From Leisingera sp. SS27 (GTDB lineage: Bacteria; Pseudomonadota; Alphaproteobacteria; Rhodobacterales; Rhodobacteraceae), in NCBI RefSeq assembly GCF_028368855.1, contig NZ_JAQNCY010000006.1:1-64000 (forward strand): a stretch of DNA of 64,000 bases. Reading direction: 5' to 3'. The notes under the pieces are model-generated. The model saw only the letters and a program-made list of their open reading frames with translations, was not told the origin of the DNA and ran no database searches. Shown here piece after piece: positions 35,539 to 44,294 of this stretch (position 1 is its first letter; the number at the start of each line of letters is the position of its first letter). Made by a program: the position numbers and the translations under genes.

Positions 35539-37497
35539 TCATGTGCGCCCGAACAGGCGCTCGATATCTGCCAGTTTCAGTTCCACATAGGTCGGGCGGC
35601 CATGGTTGCACTGGCCGGAATGCGGCGTTGCCTCCATTTCCCGCAGCAGCGCGTTCATCTCCTCCCCCCGCATCCGGCGCCCCGAACGGATCGAGCCGTG
35701 GCAGGCCACCCGGCTCAGGATCGCCTCAACCCGGGCCTGAACCAGCTGGCTTTCGCCCTGAGCCGACAGCTCATCCAGGATGTCCTTGATCATCGCCTCG
35801 GCATTCACTTCGCCCAGGATTGCCGGGGTTTCCCGCACGGCAATAGCGTTGCCGCCGAACGCCTCGATGCCCAGGCCGAACTTCGCCAGCTCATCGGCCA
35901 CCCCCAAAAGGCAGGCGCAGTCGTTGTCGCTGAGCTCGATGATTTCCGGGATCAGCAGCGCCTGTGCCGCGACGCCGTTTTCCGCCATCTGCCGTTTCAG
36001 CTTCTCATAGACCAGCCGCTCGTGTGCGGCGTGCTGATCAACAATCACCATGCCGTCGGCGGTCTGGGCGATGATGTAGTTTTCATGAACCTGACCGCGT
36101 GCCGCACCCAATGGCAGGGCTTCGGCCCCGGGCGCGGCTCCTTCAGGCGCATCCAAAGGCTGACCCGGGGCTATCGAAACCTCAGGAACTTCCGTAACCT
36201 GGCCGCTATAGGCACCAGCCAGCTCTGCAAATCCCGAAGACACCGGCGGCTGATAGGCGGGGGCGGGCGTGAACCCATCCGGCTGTTGCGCCGCAAAAGA
36301 GGCAGACCGCGCACCATATGAAGGCCGGTCCATCTGATAGACCCTTGGCGCGCCGCTGGCAGTGGGCTGTTCAGCCTTGATCGCCCCCAGCGTGGCACTG
36401 GCCACGGTGGTTGAGGCGCGGTGGCCGGCCTCTGCCAGCGCATGACGCAGAGCGGAAACGATCAGCCCGCGCGCCAGGCCGGGATCGCGGAACCGCACTT
36501 CGGATTTCGCTGGATGCACGTTAACGTCCACCAGCTGCGGGTCGCAATCGATGAACAGTGCCGCTGCCGGGTGCCGGTCACGGCTGAGGAAATCGAAATA
36601 GGCGGCGCGCAGCGCCCCTGTCAGCATCTTGTCTTTGACCGGCCTTGTATTCACAAACAGGAACTGTGTTACAGCCGCGCCGCGGGAATAGGTTGGCAGC
36701 GCCGCATAACCGTAAAGCCGGATGCCTTCGCGGGTGGCGTCGATTTTCAGCGCGTTTTCGGCAAAATCCCGCCCCAGAACCGAGGCAAGCCGCCCGTGCA
36801 GCGCATCGAACAGGTCGCCAGACAAGGGATCGGCGCGGAAGGTCACCCGTCCCTCGCCACCGCCAGTTTTTCCACCTGAAACATCGCGCAGGGTGAACCC
36901 CACCGAAGGCTCCGCCATCGCCAGCCGTTTTACCGTGTCCGAAATCGCCTGCGACTCGGCCCGGTCACTGCGCATGAACTTGAGACGCGCGGGCGTTGCA
37001 AAGAACAGGTCGCGCAGCTCGACAATGGTGCCCGCACGCAATGCCGCCGGCTTCACCGGCTCCAGCTTACCGCCCGACACCCGGATCTGCGCGGCCTCAT
37101 GGCCCGCTGCCCGGCTGGTGATGGTCAGCCGCCCGACAGCGCCAAGCGAGGGCAGCGCCTCGCCCCGGAAGCCGAAGGTGTGGATGTTCAGCAGATCCGT
37201 GCCGTCGATCTTGGAGGTTGCATGGCGGCTCAGAGCCAGAGGCAGGTCCTCAGGCGTAATGCCGCAGCCATCGTCAGTGACCCGGATCAGCGTCTTGCCG
37301 CCATCGGCAATCTCCACCGTGATCCGCGTGGCACCGGCGTCTATTGCGTTTTCCACCAGCTCTTTCACCGCTGAGGCGGGGCGTTCCACCACCTCCCCGG
37401 CGGCAATCCGGTTGATGGCGCTGTCATCCAGCTGACGAATGACGGGACGCGCATCCGCTTGTGGTTTTTCGCTGATATGGGGGTCTGCACTGCTCAT
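35539..37497 (-). CDS. mutL: DNA mismatch repair protein MutL, endonuclease-type
   Basis: This 652-residue protein has the N-terminal GHKL ATPase (IAAGEVVERPASAVKELVENAIDAGA, DDGCGI, GFRGEALPSLGAV), a variable linker, and a C-terminal dimerisation domain. The nicking motif DQHAAHERLVYE fits DQHA-x2-E-x4-E. ACHGS and CNHGRPTYVEL also match the zinc-site motifs of nicking MutL proteins found in bacteria without MutH. The ATG at 37497 is chosen; a GTG 12 codons upstream is possible. It heads an operon with rmuC and a cyclase gene. Confidence 0.95.
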   Translation of the reverse strand: MSSADPHISEKPQADARPVIRQLDDSAINRIAAGEVVERPASAVKELVENAIDAGATRITVEIADGGKTLIRVTDDGCGITPEDLPLALSRHATSKIDGTDLLNIHTFGFRGEALPSLGAVGRLTITSRAAGHEAAQIRVSGGKLEPVKPAALRAGTIVELRDLFFATPARLKFMRSDRAESQAISDTVKRLAMAEPSVGFTLRDVSGGKTGGGEGRVTFRADPLSGDLFDALHGRLASVLGRDFAENALKIDATREGIRLYGYAALPTYSRGAAVTQFLFVNTRPVKDKMLTGALRAAYFDFLSRDRHPAAALFIDCDPQLVDVNVHPAKSEVRFRDPGLARGLIVSALRHALAEAGHRASTTVASATLGAIKAEQPTASGAPRVYQMDRPSYGARSASFAAQQPDGFTPAPAYQPPVSSGFAELAGAYSGQVTEVPEVSIAPGQPLDAPEGAAPGAEALPLGAARGQVHENYIIAQTADGMVIVDQHAAHERLVYEKLKRQMAENGVAAQALLIPEIIELSDNDCACLLGVADELAKFGLGIEAFGGNAIAVRETPAILGEVNAEAMIKDILDELSAQGESQLVQARVEAILSRVACHGSIRSGRRMRGEEMNALLREMEATPHSGQCNHGRPTYVELKLADIERLFGRT

Positions 37498-37702
37498 ACC
37501 GCTAAATTTAGCATGTATGGGCGATTCTGCCACCGGAATGCGCAGCCGCTTTGCATCAGCAGCATTTAACAGGAAAAGCCCCCAACAAACTAAGCTCCAG
37601 CGGAATTCCGCACAGGTTCAGGCCGGGACAGCTTGATTTTTTGTCCATTCAGTCAAAAAACATGCCCGCCTGCGGGGCCGCTCGCTTGCCAATGTGCCGC
37701 AC

Positions 37703-37721
37703 CCGTGCGATTTTCGCACGG
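37703..37721. promoter_or_regulatory. Perfect inverted repeat in the deoC leader
   Basis: CCGTGCGA-TTT-TCGCACGG lies 20 bp before the deoC ATG. It may be an operator for a deoxynucleoside-type repressor or an mRNA stem near the ribosome site. The function is inferred from position. Confidence 0.5.
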
Positions 37722-37741
37722 AACTCTTCCGAGGAATTCCA

Positions 37742-38731
37742 ATGGATAGCCAAACCGCTGAACGAAGCGCGCAGCTGCCGCAGCTGGCTGAGCCGCGCAA
37801 CCCGGGCATGGATCTGGACCTGGACTGGGTCGCTGCCGTGCAGGCCAATACGTCGGCCATAGAACGCCGCTGCGCCACCCTGCCGGGCCGCCGCAGCGTC
37901 AAGAAGGACCACCAGGCCGCCTGGCTCTTGAAGGCGATCAGCCTGATCGACCTCACCACCCTGTCCGGTGACGACACCGAGGGCCGCGTCCGCCGCCTGT
38001 GCGCCAAGGCGCGCCAGCCGGTCAGTGCCGGCCTTTTGCGCAATTTGGACATGGAGGGCCTCACCACCGGTGCGGTCTGCGTCTACCACGACATGATCCC
38101 GACCGCGGTCAAGGCGCTGGAAGGCACCGGCATCCCGGTTGCCGCCGTCTCCACCGGCTTCCCGGCCGGCCTGTCCCCCTTCCACCTGCGGGTCGCGGAG
38201 ATCGAGGAAAGCGTCAAGGACGGGGCCGAGGAGATCGACATCGTGATCACCCGCCGCCATGTGCTGCAGGGCAACTGGCAGGCGCTCTATGACGAGATGA
38301 AAGCCTTCCGCCAGGCCTGCGGCGATGCCCATGTGAAGGCAATCCTGGCAACCGGCGAGCTGGGCTCACTGCGAAACGTGGCGCGTGCCTCGCTGGTCTG
38401 CATGATGGCTGGCGCCGACTTCATCAAGACCTCCACCGGCAAGGAAAGCGTCAACGCCACCCTGCCCGTTTCGCTGGTGATGATCCGCGCAATCCGCGAC
38501 TATTATGACCACACCGGCTACCGCGTCGGCTACAAGCCCGCGGGAGGCATTTCCAAGGCCAAGGACGCGCTGGTCTACCTGGCGCTGATGAAGGACGAGC
38601 TGGGCGACCGCTGGCTGCAGCCGGATCTGTTCCGCTTTGGCGCCTCCTCGCTGCTGAACGACATCGAGCGTCAGCTGGAACACCATGTCACCGGGGCATA
38701 CTCCGCCGGCTACCGCCACGCGATGGGCTAA
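37742..38731 (+). CDS. deoC: Deoxyribose-phosphate aldolase
   Basis: This 329-residue TIM-barrel class I aldolase splits 2-deoxyribose 5-phosphate into glyceraldehyde 3-phosphate and acetaldehyde. The Schiff-base lysine is K229 in FIKTSTGKES, and YRVGYKPAGGIS holds the second active-site lysine. It is longer than E. coli DeoC (about 259), like eukaryotic-type members, because of an N-terminal extension. GAGGAA precedes the ATG at 37742. The aldehyde dehydrogenase gene starts 11 bp later and could oxidise the acetaldehyde released. Confidence 0.95.
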   Translation: MDSQTAERSAQLPQLAEPRNPGMDLDLDWVAAVQANTSAIERRCATLPGRRSVKKDHQAAWLLKAISLIDLTTLSGDDTEGRVRRLCAKARQPVSAGLLRNLDMEGLTTGAVCVYHDMIPTAVKALEGTGIPVAAVSTGFPAGLSPFHLRVAEIEESVKDGAEEIDIVITRRHVLQGNWQALYDEMKAFRQACGDAHVKAILATGELGSLRNVARASLVCMMAGADFIKTSTGKESVNATLPVSLVMIRAIRDYYDHTGYRVGYKPAGGISKAKDALVYLALMKDELGDRWLQPDLFRFGASSLLNDIERQLEHHVTGAYSAGYRHAMG

Positions 38732-38742
38732 GGGCTGAACTC

Positions 38743-41079
38743 ATGACCATCAAAGAGATCTTCGACACTATGGAATACGGTCCTGCCCCCGAAAGCGCTG
38801 CCGAGGCACTGGCCTGGCTGGTTGATCAGGGCAGCCGGTTCGGCCATTTCATCAACGGTGAATTCACCAGCCCGGGCGAAGGGTTCGACAGCAAGAATCC
38901 GGCGACGGGCGAGGTGCTGGCCACCCTTACCCAGGCCACGCAAGCCGATGTGGATGCAGCGGTTGAGGCCGCGCGCAAGGCGCAGGGCGGCTGGGCCGGC
39001 CTTGGCGGCGCAGGCCGCGCCAAATACCTCTATGCCATCGCACGTTTGCTGCAAAAGCACGCGCGCCTGTTCGCGGTGCTGGAAACACTGGACAACGGAA
39101 AGCCTATCCGCGAGAGCCGCGACATCGACATCCCGCTGGCACAGCGTCATTTCTACTACCACGCAGGCATGGCCCAGTTGATGGACAGCGAATTGCCTGA
39201 CGCAGAGGCCCTGGGTGTCTGCGGCCAGATCATCCCTTGGAACTTCCCGCTGCTGATGCTGGCCTGGAAGATCGCCCCGGCCATCGCCATGGGCAATACC
39301 GTGGTACTGAAACCTGCGGAATACACGTCGCTGACCGCTCTCTTGTTTGCCGACATCTGCCGCCAGGCAGGCCTGCCCAAGGGCGTTGTGAACATTGTCA
39401 CCGGCGATGGTGCCGCGGGGGAGATGATCACCGCCGCAGACGTGGACAAGATCGCCTTCACCGGCTCCACCTCCGTTGGCCGCCGGATCCGCGAAGCCAC
39501 CGCAGGCAGCGGCAAAGCGCTGACGCTGGAGCTGGGCGGCAAGTCGCCTTATATCGTCTTTGACGACGCAGACATCGACTCCGCTATCGAAGGCTTGGTC
39601 GACGCCATCTGGTTCAACCAGGGCCAGGTCTGTTGCGCCGGTTCGCGCCTTTTGGTGCAGGAAGGCATCGCGGACCGTTTTCACGCCAAGCTGAAGGCCC
39701 GCATGGACGGGCTGCGTGTTGGCAATCCGCTGGACAAATGCATCGACGTCGGCGCCGTGGTGGACCCGGTGCAGCTGGACACTATCAGCAGCATGGTTGC
39801 GGCCAATACCGCCGGCATCATGCATCAGGCGCAGGTCGAAATGCCCGAAGGCGGCTGCTTCTACCCGCCCACGCTGATCGAGGGACTGTCCCCTGCAGAT
39901 CCGCTGATGCAAGAGGAGATCTTTGGCCCGGTTCTGGTCTCCTGCACCTTCCGCACCCCTGCAGAAGCGGTGGAACTGGCCAACAACACCCGCTACGGCC
40001 TGGCGGCAACGCTTTGGACCGAAAACGTGAACCTTGCGCTCGACATGGCGCCAAAACTGACAGCCGGTGTAGTCTGGGTCAACGGCACCAACATGTTCGA
40101 CGCCGCCGCCGGTTTCGGCGGCGTGCGCGAAAGCGGCTTCGGGCGCGAAGGCGGCTGGGAGGGTCTATCTGCCTATACCCGCCCGAAGTCCAAGGCCAAG
40201 CCATTAGCCAAGGTTGAGGCCTTTGCCGGCAATGGCGCCCCTGTTGACCCGCTGGACCGCACAGCCAAACTGTATGTCGGCGGCAAGCAATCGCGGCCGG
40301 ATGGCGGCTACAGCCAGGCCATCCACACCAAATCCGGCGCGCTGCTGGGCCACGTGGGCCTAGCCAACCGCAAGGACGTGCGCAACGCGGTTGAGACTGC
40401 GGCGGGTGCTGGCAAATGGTCCAAAACCACAGGGCACCTACGGGCGCAGATCCTCTATTACATCGGCGAGAACCTTTCTGCCCGTGCGGATGAATTCGCG
40501 GCCCGCATTGATGCGATGACTGGCAAGAAGGGGGGCGCGGCAGAGGTCGAAGCCTCGATCCAGCGCCTGTTCTCCGCGGCTGCCTGGGCCGACAAGTACG
40601 ACGGTCATGTGCATGGCGTTCCAATCCGCGGCGTGGCTCTGGCGATGAAAGAGCCGGTTGGCGTGATCGGCGCGCTCTGCGCCGATGAGGCGCCGCTGCT
40701 GGGTCTCGTCTCGGTGTTGGCACCCGCGATTGCCATGGGCAACCGGGTGGTTCTGGCGGCGTCCGAACCCTTCCCGCTGGCAGCAACCGACTTCTACCAG
40801 GTGCTGGACACATCTGACCTTCCCGGCGGCGTGGTCAACATCCTGACCGGCAACCATGCAGAACTGGCGAAACCGTTGGCCTCGCATCTGAATGTGGATG
40901 CTGTCTGGAGCTTCTCATCCTCAGATCTGTCAGCAGCGATCCAGGCGGCTTCCGCAGGCAACCTGAAGCGGACCTGGGTAAACAACGGAATCGCAATGGA
41001 CTGGACGCAGGACCAAACCAAGCGCTTCCTGCAGCAAGCAACTGAGATCAAAAACATCTGGGTACCCTACGGCGAGTAA
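38743..41079 (+). CDS. ALDH16-type fused aldehyde dehydrogenase
   Basis: This 778-residue protein contains two ALDH domains. The first (about 1-480) is complete, with Glu general base E263 (LELGGKSPYIV) and catalytic C297 (GQVCCAGSR). The second (about 500-778) keeps the fold segments (LYVGGKQ, EPVGVIGALCADEAPLLGLVSVLAPAIAMGN) but has no catalytic Cys-containing segment, so it is a structural pseudo-domain. This is the ALDH16 architecture. Being coupled to deoC, its likely job is oxidation of acetaldehyde or another aldehyde of deoxynucleoside catabolism. A strong terminator follows. Confidence 0.93.
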   Translation: MTIKEIFDTMEYGPAPESAAEALAWLVDQGSRFGHFINGEFTSPGEGFDSKNPATGEVLATLTQATQADVDAAVEAARKAQGGWAGLGGAGRAKYLYAIARLLQKHARLFAVLETLDNGKPIRESRDIDIPLAQRHFYYHAGMAQLMDSELPDAEALGVCGQIIPWNFPLLMLAWKIAPAIAMGNTVVLKPAEYTSLTALLFADICRQAGLPKGVVNIVTGDGAAGEMITAADVDKIAFTGSTSVGRRIREATAGSGKALTLELGGKSPYIVFDDADIDSAIEGLVDAIWFNQGQVCCAGSRLLVQEGIADRFHAKLKARMDGLRVGNPLDKCIDVGAVVDPVQLDTISSMVAANTAGIMHQAQVEMPEGGCFYPPTLIEGLSPADPLMQEEIFGPVLVSCTFRTPAEAVELANNTRYGLAATLWTENVNLALDMAPKLTAGVVWVNGTNMFDAAAGFGGVRESGFGREGGWEGLSAYTRPKSKAKPLAKVEAFAGNGAPVDPLDRTAKLYVGGKQSRPDGGYSQAIHTKSGALLGHVGLANRKDVRNAVETAAGAGKWSKTTGHLRAQILYYIGENLSARADEFAARIDAMTGKKGGAAEVEASIQRLFSAAAWADKYDGHVHGVPIRGVALAMKEPVGVIGALCADEAPLLGLVSVLAPAIAMGNRVVLAASEPFPLAATDFYQVLDTSDLPGGVVNILTGNHAELAKPLASHLNVDAVWSFSSSDLSAAIQAASAGNLKRTWVNNGIAMDWTQDQTKRFLQQATEIKNIWVPYGE

Positions 41080-41103
41080 ACCAGCGGGTTCAAAAACAGA
41101 CCG

Positions 41104-41132
41104 AACGCCGCTCCAATTGGGGCGGCGTTTTT
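41104..41132 (+). terminator. Terminator of the deoC-ALDH16 operon
   Basis: AACGCCGCTCC pairs with GGGGCGGCGTT around AATT and is followed by TTTCTTTC. Confidence 0.92.
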
Positions 41133-41190
41133 CTTTCAGACCGGCCGACCGCCCTCAAAGGCTCGTGACGTGCGGTGATCCCGCCGGACC

Positions 41191-42189
41191 GGCGTTGTTG
41201 CACAAATCGGATTCTGACCACAGTTCCCCTTTCCCCGGGCGGACTTATCCTACAGAAACTGTGACAGGTACCCCAAGCGCCGTGTAGCCGTTCAGTACGG
41301 CGATACGAACCTGCAGCTCGGCGACCTGGCGCTCGAAGTCTCGGGCCATCAGGGATTGGCCGAGCAGCTTGATGCAGTTCATCTTGCTTTCGACACGGCT
41401 CCGACGGTGGTAGCCGCTCCACCGCCGCCAGATGGCGCGGCCCAAGTGCTTCGAGGCGCGCAGCGCTTCGTTGCGGAAGACAGCGCCGGGACTCGTTGAT
41501 TTCCAAGGTTTTGCGTTCTTGCGTGGCGGTATGACAGCGGCGGTATTTCGGGCAGCGATTGCCTCGTGGCACTTTCGGGTATCGTAAGCTCCGTCGGCGG
41601 TGACCGATGCGATGCCCTGATCCGCTTCGATCTGGTCCAGCAGTTCCGGAAGTTTGGGCCCGTCACCGTTATTGCTGACGGTGGTCTCCACGGCTCTGAC
41701 CTCCAGCGTTTCCAGATGAATTCCCCTCTCAGGATCAAAAGGTCCAGCGCACCTTTCCCTCCACGGCAGGGGATGATCGCGTTCTGCTTTCACTGGCCCC
41801 CACCGGCAGATTTGCTTTGCAAATCAGCTCCCGGGCAGCCGGATAGTGCAAGGGGCTGAAATCCGGGGCCGGCCAGAACAACCGCAGGAGGCTTTCGACG
41901 AACCCAGTCGTCTGTCGCAACGGCATACCTAACAGCACCTTCATCGTCAGGCACGTCTGGATCGCCGCATCGCTGAAGCTCAGCTGCGGGCCACGCCGTC
42001 CCGCCGGCGGAGGTCTCCACACCATGTCGGGATCAGACCACACCGTCAGCGAACCGCGCCGCCTCAGCGCTTCATTGTAAGCCGACCAATTCGTGGTCTT
42101 GTATTTCGTAGGGGCCCAACTGCTCATGCCTCCCAGCTATCATGTTGGATTCATGGAGTGAATCCCTCGACGATTTGTGCAACAAGGCC
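41191..42189 (-). mobile_element. Degenerate IS5-family (IS903-like) insertion sequence
   Basis: The ends carry matching inverted repeats: GGCGTTGTTGCACAAATCG at the left (41191-41209), and the right end read inward from 42189 begins GGCCTTGTTGCACAAATCG, one mismatch. The 999-bp element is slightly shorter than a complete IS903-type copy. I find no identical 9-bp duplication at the flanks (CGCCGGACC left, GTCTAAAAC right), so one border was probably altered after insertion. The transposase is broken (see the pseudogene entry). Confidence 0.9.
41245..42127 (-). pseudogene. Broken IS5/IS903-type transposase
   Basis: The N-terminal part (42127 leftward, from MSSWAPTKYKTTNWSAYNEALR) carries the typical DNA-binding region SFSDAAIQTCLTMKVLLGM. 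The C-terminal part (from about 41740, in another frame) carries ETLEVRAVETT, TADGAYDTRKCHEA with the second catalytic Asp, and YHRRSRVESKMNCIKLLG with the catalytic Glu. The middle is frameshifted, and the segment that should hold LLIDSTG, with the first catalytic Asp, jumps from GALDLLI straight into the later region. This points to an internal deletion. It cannot make an active enzyme but could respond to a transposase made elsewhere. Confidence 0.9.
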
Positions 42190-42190
42190 G

Positions 42191-42234
42191 TCTAAAACAC
42201 GCTTTTGAGCGATCCTAGAAAATTTTTAAGGATC
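42191..42234. repeat. Imperfect direct repeat of the gyrB 3' flank (left copy)
   Basis: This stretch matches 47386-47429 at about 37 of 44 positions, same orientation. It begins TCTAAAACACGC and abuts the right end of the IS. Both copies contain a small hairpin (CGCT-TTTG-AGCG here, CGCC-TTTG-GGCG at gyrB) whose differing bases co-vary, so pairing is kept. On the minus strand a TGTTTTAGA tail follows. Confidence 0.75.
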
Positions 42235-42289
42235 ACCCATAAAGCAACGCCCCGCCAATTGACTTCATAAGGGAATTTTTCGGGTACGC

Positions 42290-42349
42290 GCCCATAACAT
42301 TGTGCGGCACTTGCGTATAGTTTTGCTCTACTTGCCCATAAGTTTGCGC
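42290..42349. repeat. Three iteron-like repeats
   Basis: GCCCATAACATTGTGC (42290), GCGTATAGTTTTGC (42313) and GCCCATAAGTTTGCGC (42334) recur every 21-23 bp, and the first two units end in ACTT. The two-turn period suggests side-by-side binding of one protein: a promoter array or a relic of a replication origin. The surrounding 42235-42521 has no gene that I can support. Confidence 0.5.
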
Positions 42350-42521
42350 GATCAGAGCGATTACCTCCCTAAGGAGTGGTGTAGACTTCGCAGAAGCAAC
42401 TAGGAATCAATTTTACTCCACATATGGAGCACCAGTTGTGGCATGGCACAACCCCAAATTTTAACCAGTAATCTCTGCTGCAGCATCTATCATCGGGCTC
42501 GTCCCAGAAACACCCTGAATA

Positions 42522-42824
42522 CTAAGAAAGCCTCGTGTTTCTGTTCGCAAGAGTCTCACTCAGAATTTCCAAAGAGCCGTCAGCTACCAATTCAGCAACA
42601 AGATCTGCGACTCGCGCTTGCGCCCTGCCTACGGAATCCGCAGCTTCGTCGACTTCATCCGCGTACTGGTCAGAATTACCTGGGTTTTGGCGGCGCGAAC
42701 GCGACAGGCCCATGGAAGCAACAGCAAATGCTTCGCGGGCCTCGGCATAGTCCTTGGCTGCTGCGATCACAGCTTGTATCTGCTCAAACTGCGTTTTTCT
42801 GTAGCTAACGGTATTGGCACTCAT
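42522..42824 (-). CDS. Hypothetical helical protein of the accessory segment
   Basis: This is a 100-residue, mostly helical, acidic protein (MSANTVSYRKTQFEQIQ start; AREAFAVASMGLSRSRRQNPG in the middle). AGGAG precedes the ATG. It shows no signal peptide, membrane segment or motif that I recognise. It is divergent from the XRE regulator gene across a very AT-rich gap and is the only leftward gene between the IS and the quorum-sensing pair. Confidence 0.6.
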   Translation of the reverse strand: MSANTVSYRKTQFEQIQAVIAAAKDYAEAREAFAVASMGLSRSRRQNPGNSDQYADEVDEAADSVGRAQARVADLVAELVADGSLEILSETLANRNTRLS

Positions 42825-43037
42825 TCAAAGAACACTCCTGGAAATTTCTGGGCAGGCCGGGTCTGTCGCGGTGCCCACCCCTTCTAACCGGCACTGCTCC
42901 AGCGAAACGGCATGATAGATGTTAAATTCTATGAACTCTACCTATAAGATTTTGTTTGTAGATATACCCCTCTACTACAATCAAGATCACGTTGCTAAAG
43001 ACAGAAATATAATTCTAATTGCTAGTGAGGTAGTTCT

Positions 43038-43397
43038 ATGTATGATGCAGGCATGACTGGACAAGATGTAAATTCGCGCCCCGCGAACGATGTAAAGGCT
43101 GAACGTTGGAGGCAGCGCCTGCGCCAGGCGCTGGACATCCGCGGCCTTGACTATGGTGAGGTCTCTGAAACTGCAGGCAACAACGCCGAATACGTCAGTA
43201 AAGTGTTGAACGGGCGCTTCAATCCCACTGTGGTACGTATCATGCGGATTTGCGAAGCGGCGAATATCGACATGGCGTATCTCTTTTCTGAAGAAACGGA
43301 TTCAGTTGATCGCAGTGTTCTAAGCAAGGCGACGGAACTTACCGAGGACGACGCCAAGCTAGTCAGCCGGCTTATCAACAGCGCCCGCTCGCGCTAG
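43038..43397 (+). CDS. XRE-family helix-turn-helix regulator
   Basis: This 119-residue protein has a Cro/C1-type HTH at about residues 25-80: ALDIRGLDYGEVSETAGNNAEYVSKVLNGRFNPTVVRIMRICEAANID. The N-terminal about 20 and C-terminal about 35 residues are not recognisable. GAGG lies before the ATG. It sits 200 bp upstream of luxR in an AT-rich setting unlike the rest of the window, which suggests that it came with the same transferred segment. The target is unknown. Confidence 0.82.
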   Translation: MYDAGMTGQDVNSRPANDVKAERWRQRLRQALDIRGLDYGEVSETAGNNAEYVSKVLNGRFNPTVVRIMRICEAANIDMAYLFSEETDSVDRSVLSKATELTEDDAKLVSRLINSARSR

Positions 43398-43545
43398 CTC
43401 TATCCTTTCAATGATTTTTTTAAACAGGTGGGTTCCCTGACTTGGCCATTCCCGATTTGCGGCAGCAACTGAATGCAAGAGCGTTTCAAGGGTGGATGCG
43501 GTAATTTTGTCTCTTTGCACTTCCCTCTCCGGCCTGATGTAAATT

Positions 43546-43559
43546 TATCATTTGTGATA
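43546..43559. promoter_or_regulatory. Candidate lux-box-like palindrome upstream of luxR
   Basis: TATCATTTGTGATA ends 38 bp before the luxR ATG. Its reverse complement differs at one base from the palindrome at 44202-44215 upstream of luxI. A shared operator for the LuxR protein is the simplest reading. Confidence 0.6.
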
Positions 43560-43597
43560 CTCGCCTAAAACGATACGATGCAACCAAACTGCATACT

Positions 43598-44233
43598 ATG
43601 CGTGTGGCACACAATATGAGAAGTGATATTCGGGGCGTTCTTTTAAGGTCATTGGATCAATTATCCGAATGCGGCTATTCAATCGGAGTCGGTTTTGACG
43701 GCGTAGAACCGGTCTTTGTTCACAGCACTTACAGCCAGCGCTGGATAGACCGATATGTCGATCAGGGTTACCTGCTGATAGATCCGACTATTCAGTTCGG
43801 GCTCAGCAGCACGGGTCAGGCAACCTGGAAGGAACTTGAACGCCTTTTCCCGTCATCCAGGGTCTTTTTTGAAGATGCCGCAAGCTATGGATTGCACCGC
43901 GGGAATACCCTGGCAATCAGCTCTGACGGGCGTGTTTCGGTTCTGAGCTGCTCCGGCCCCGAGTGGAACAAGGAGGACCTGAGGATCGCTCGCACAGCCC
44001 TGCACGCACTTCACGCACTTGAATACGAACCGTCAAACCCGGTCACGCTGACGGAACCGGTAAAGGATGTTCTCCGCCTGATGTGCGGTGGGTGCAAGGA
44101 TCAGGAAATCGCAGACCGTTTGGGCGTGAAGCTGGAAACCGTCCGGGCAAGGCGAAGAACCGCCCTGCAAGCGCTTGAAGCGAAAACAAGCGCGCAGCTC
44201 ATATCACAAGTGATAAAATTCAAACTGATCTGA
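43598..44233 (+). CDS. LuxR-family N-acyl-homoserine-lactone-responsive regulator
   Basis: This 211-residue protein has an autoinducer-binding domain (about 15-140) and a C-terminal HTH (about 150-205). The ligand-pocket residues invariant in TraR/LuxR appear with exact TraR spacing: W49, Y53, D62, P63 and W77 (TraR W57, Y61, D70, P71, W85). The HTH is unusual: LTEPVKDVLRLMCGGCKDQEIADRLGVKLETVRARRR replaces the usual TxREpEVL start and the TVKxHL ending. No good ribosome site precedes either the ATG at 43598 or an internal ATG at codon 7. It lies 61 bp before the synthase gene and is its receptor. Confidence 0.9.
   Translation: MRVAHNMRSDIRGVLLRSLDQLSECGYSIGVGFDGVEPVFVHSTYSQRWIDRYVDQGYLLIDPTIQFGLSSTGQATWKELERLFPSSRVFFEDAASYGLHRGNTLAISSDGRVSVLSCSGPEWNKEDLRIARTALHALHALEYEPSNPVTLTEPVKDVLRLMCGGCKDQEIADRLGVKLETVRARRRTALQALEAKTSAQLISQVIKFKLI
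44202..44215. promoter_or_regulatory. Candidate lux-box-like palindrome upstream of luxI (inside the luxR 3' end)
   Basis: TATCACAAGTGATA is a perfect 6-bp inverted repeat with AA at the centre, 80 bp before the luxI ATG. It matches the palindrome upstream of luxR at 13 of 14 positions (other strand). Confidence 0.6.
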
Positions 44234-44247
44234 AAGTTGAACGTTTC

Positions 44248-44265
44248 AAACGGCCAAGGCCGTTT
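44248..44265. promoter_or_regulatory. Inverted repeat between luxR and luxI
   Basis: AAACGGCC-AA-GGCCGTTT is a perfect 18-bp palindrome 14 bp after the luxR stop and 30 bp before luxI. It may be a stem that attenuates readthrough or a second operator. Confidence 0.5.
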
Positions 44266-44294
44266 CAACATGGCGCTGCAAATAGGAGAGCGCC

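Noticed and set aside
41182-42198. Target-site duplication around the IS element
   Set aside because: The 9-bp flanks (CGCCGGACC and GTCTAAAAC) do not match, and I found no other length that does.
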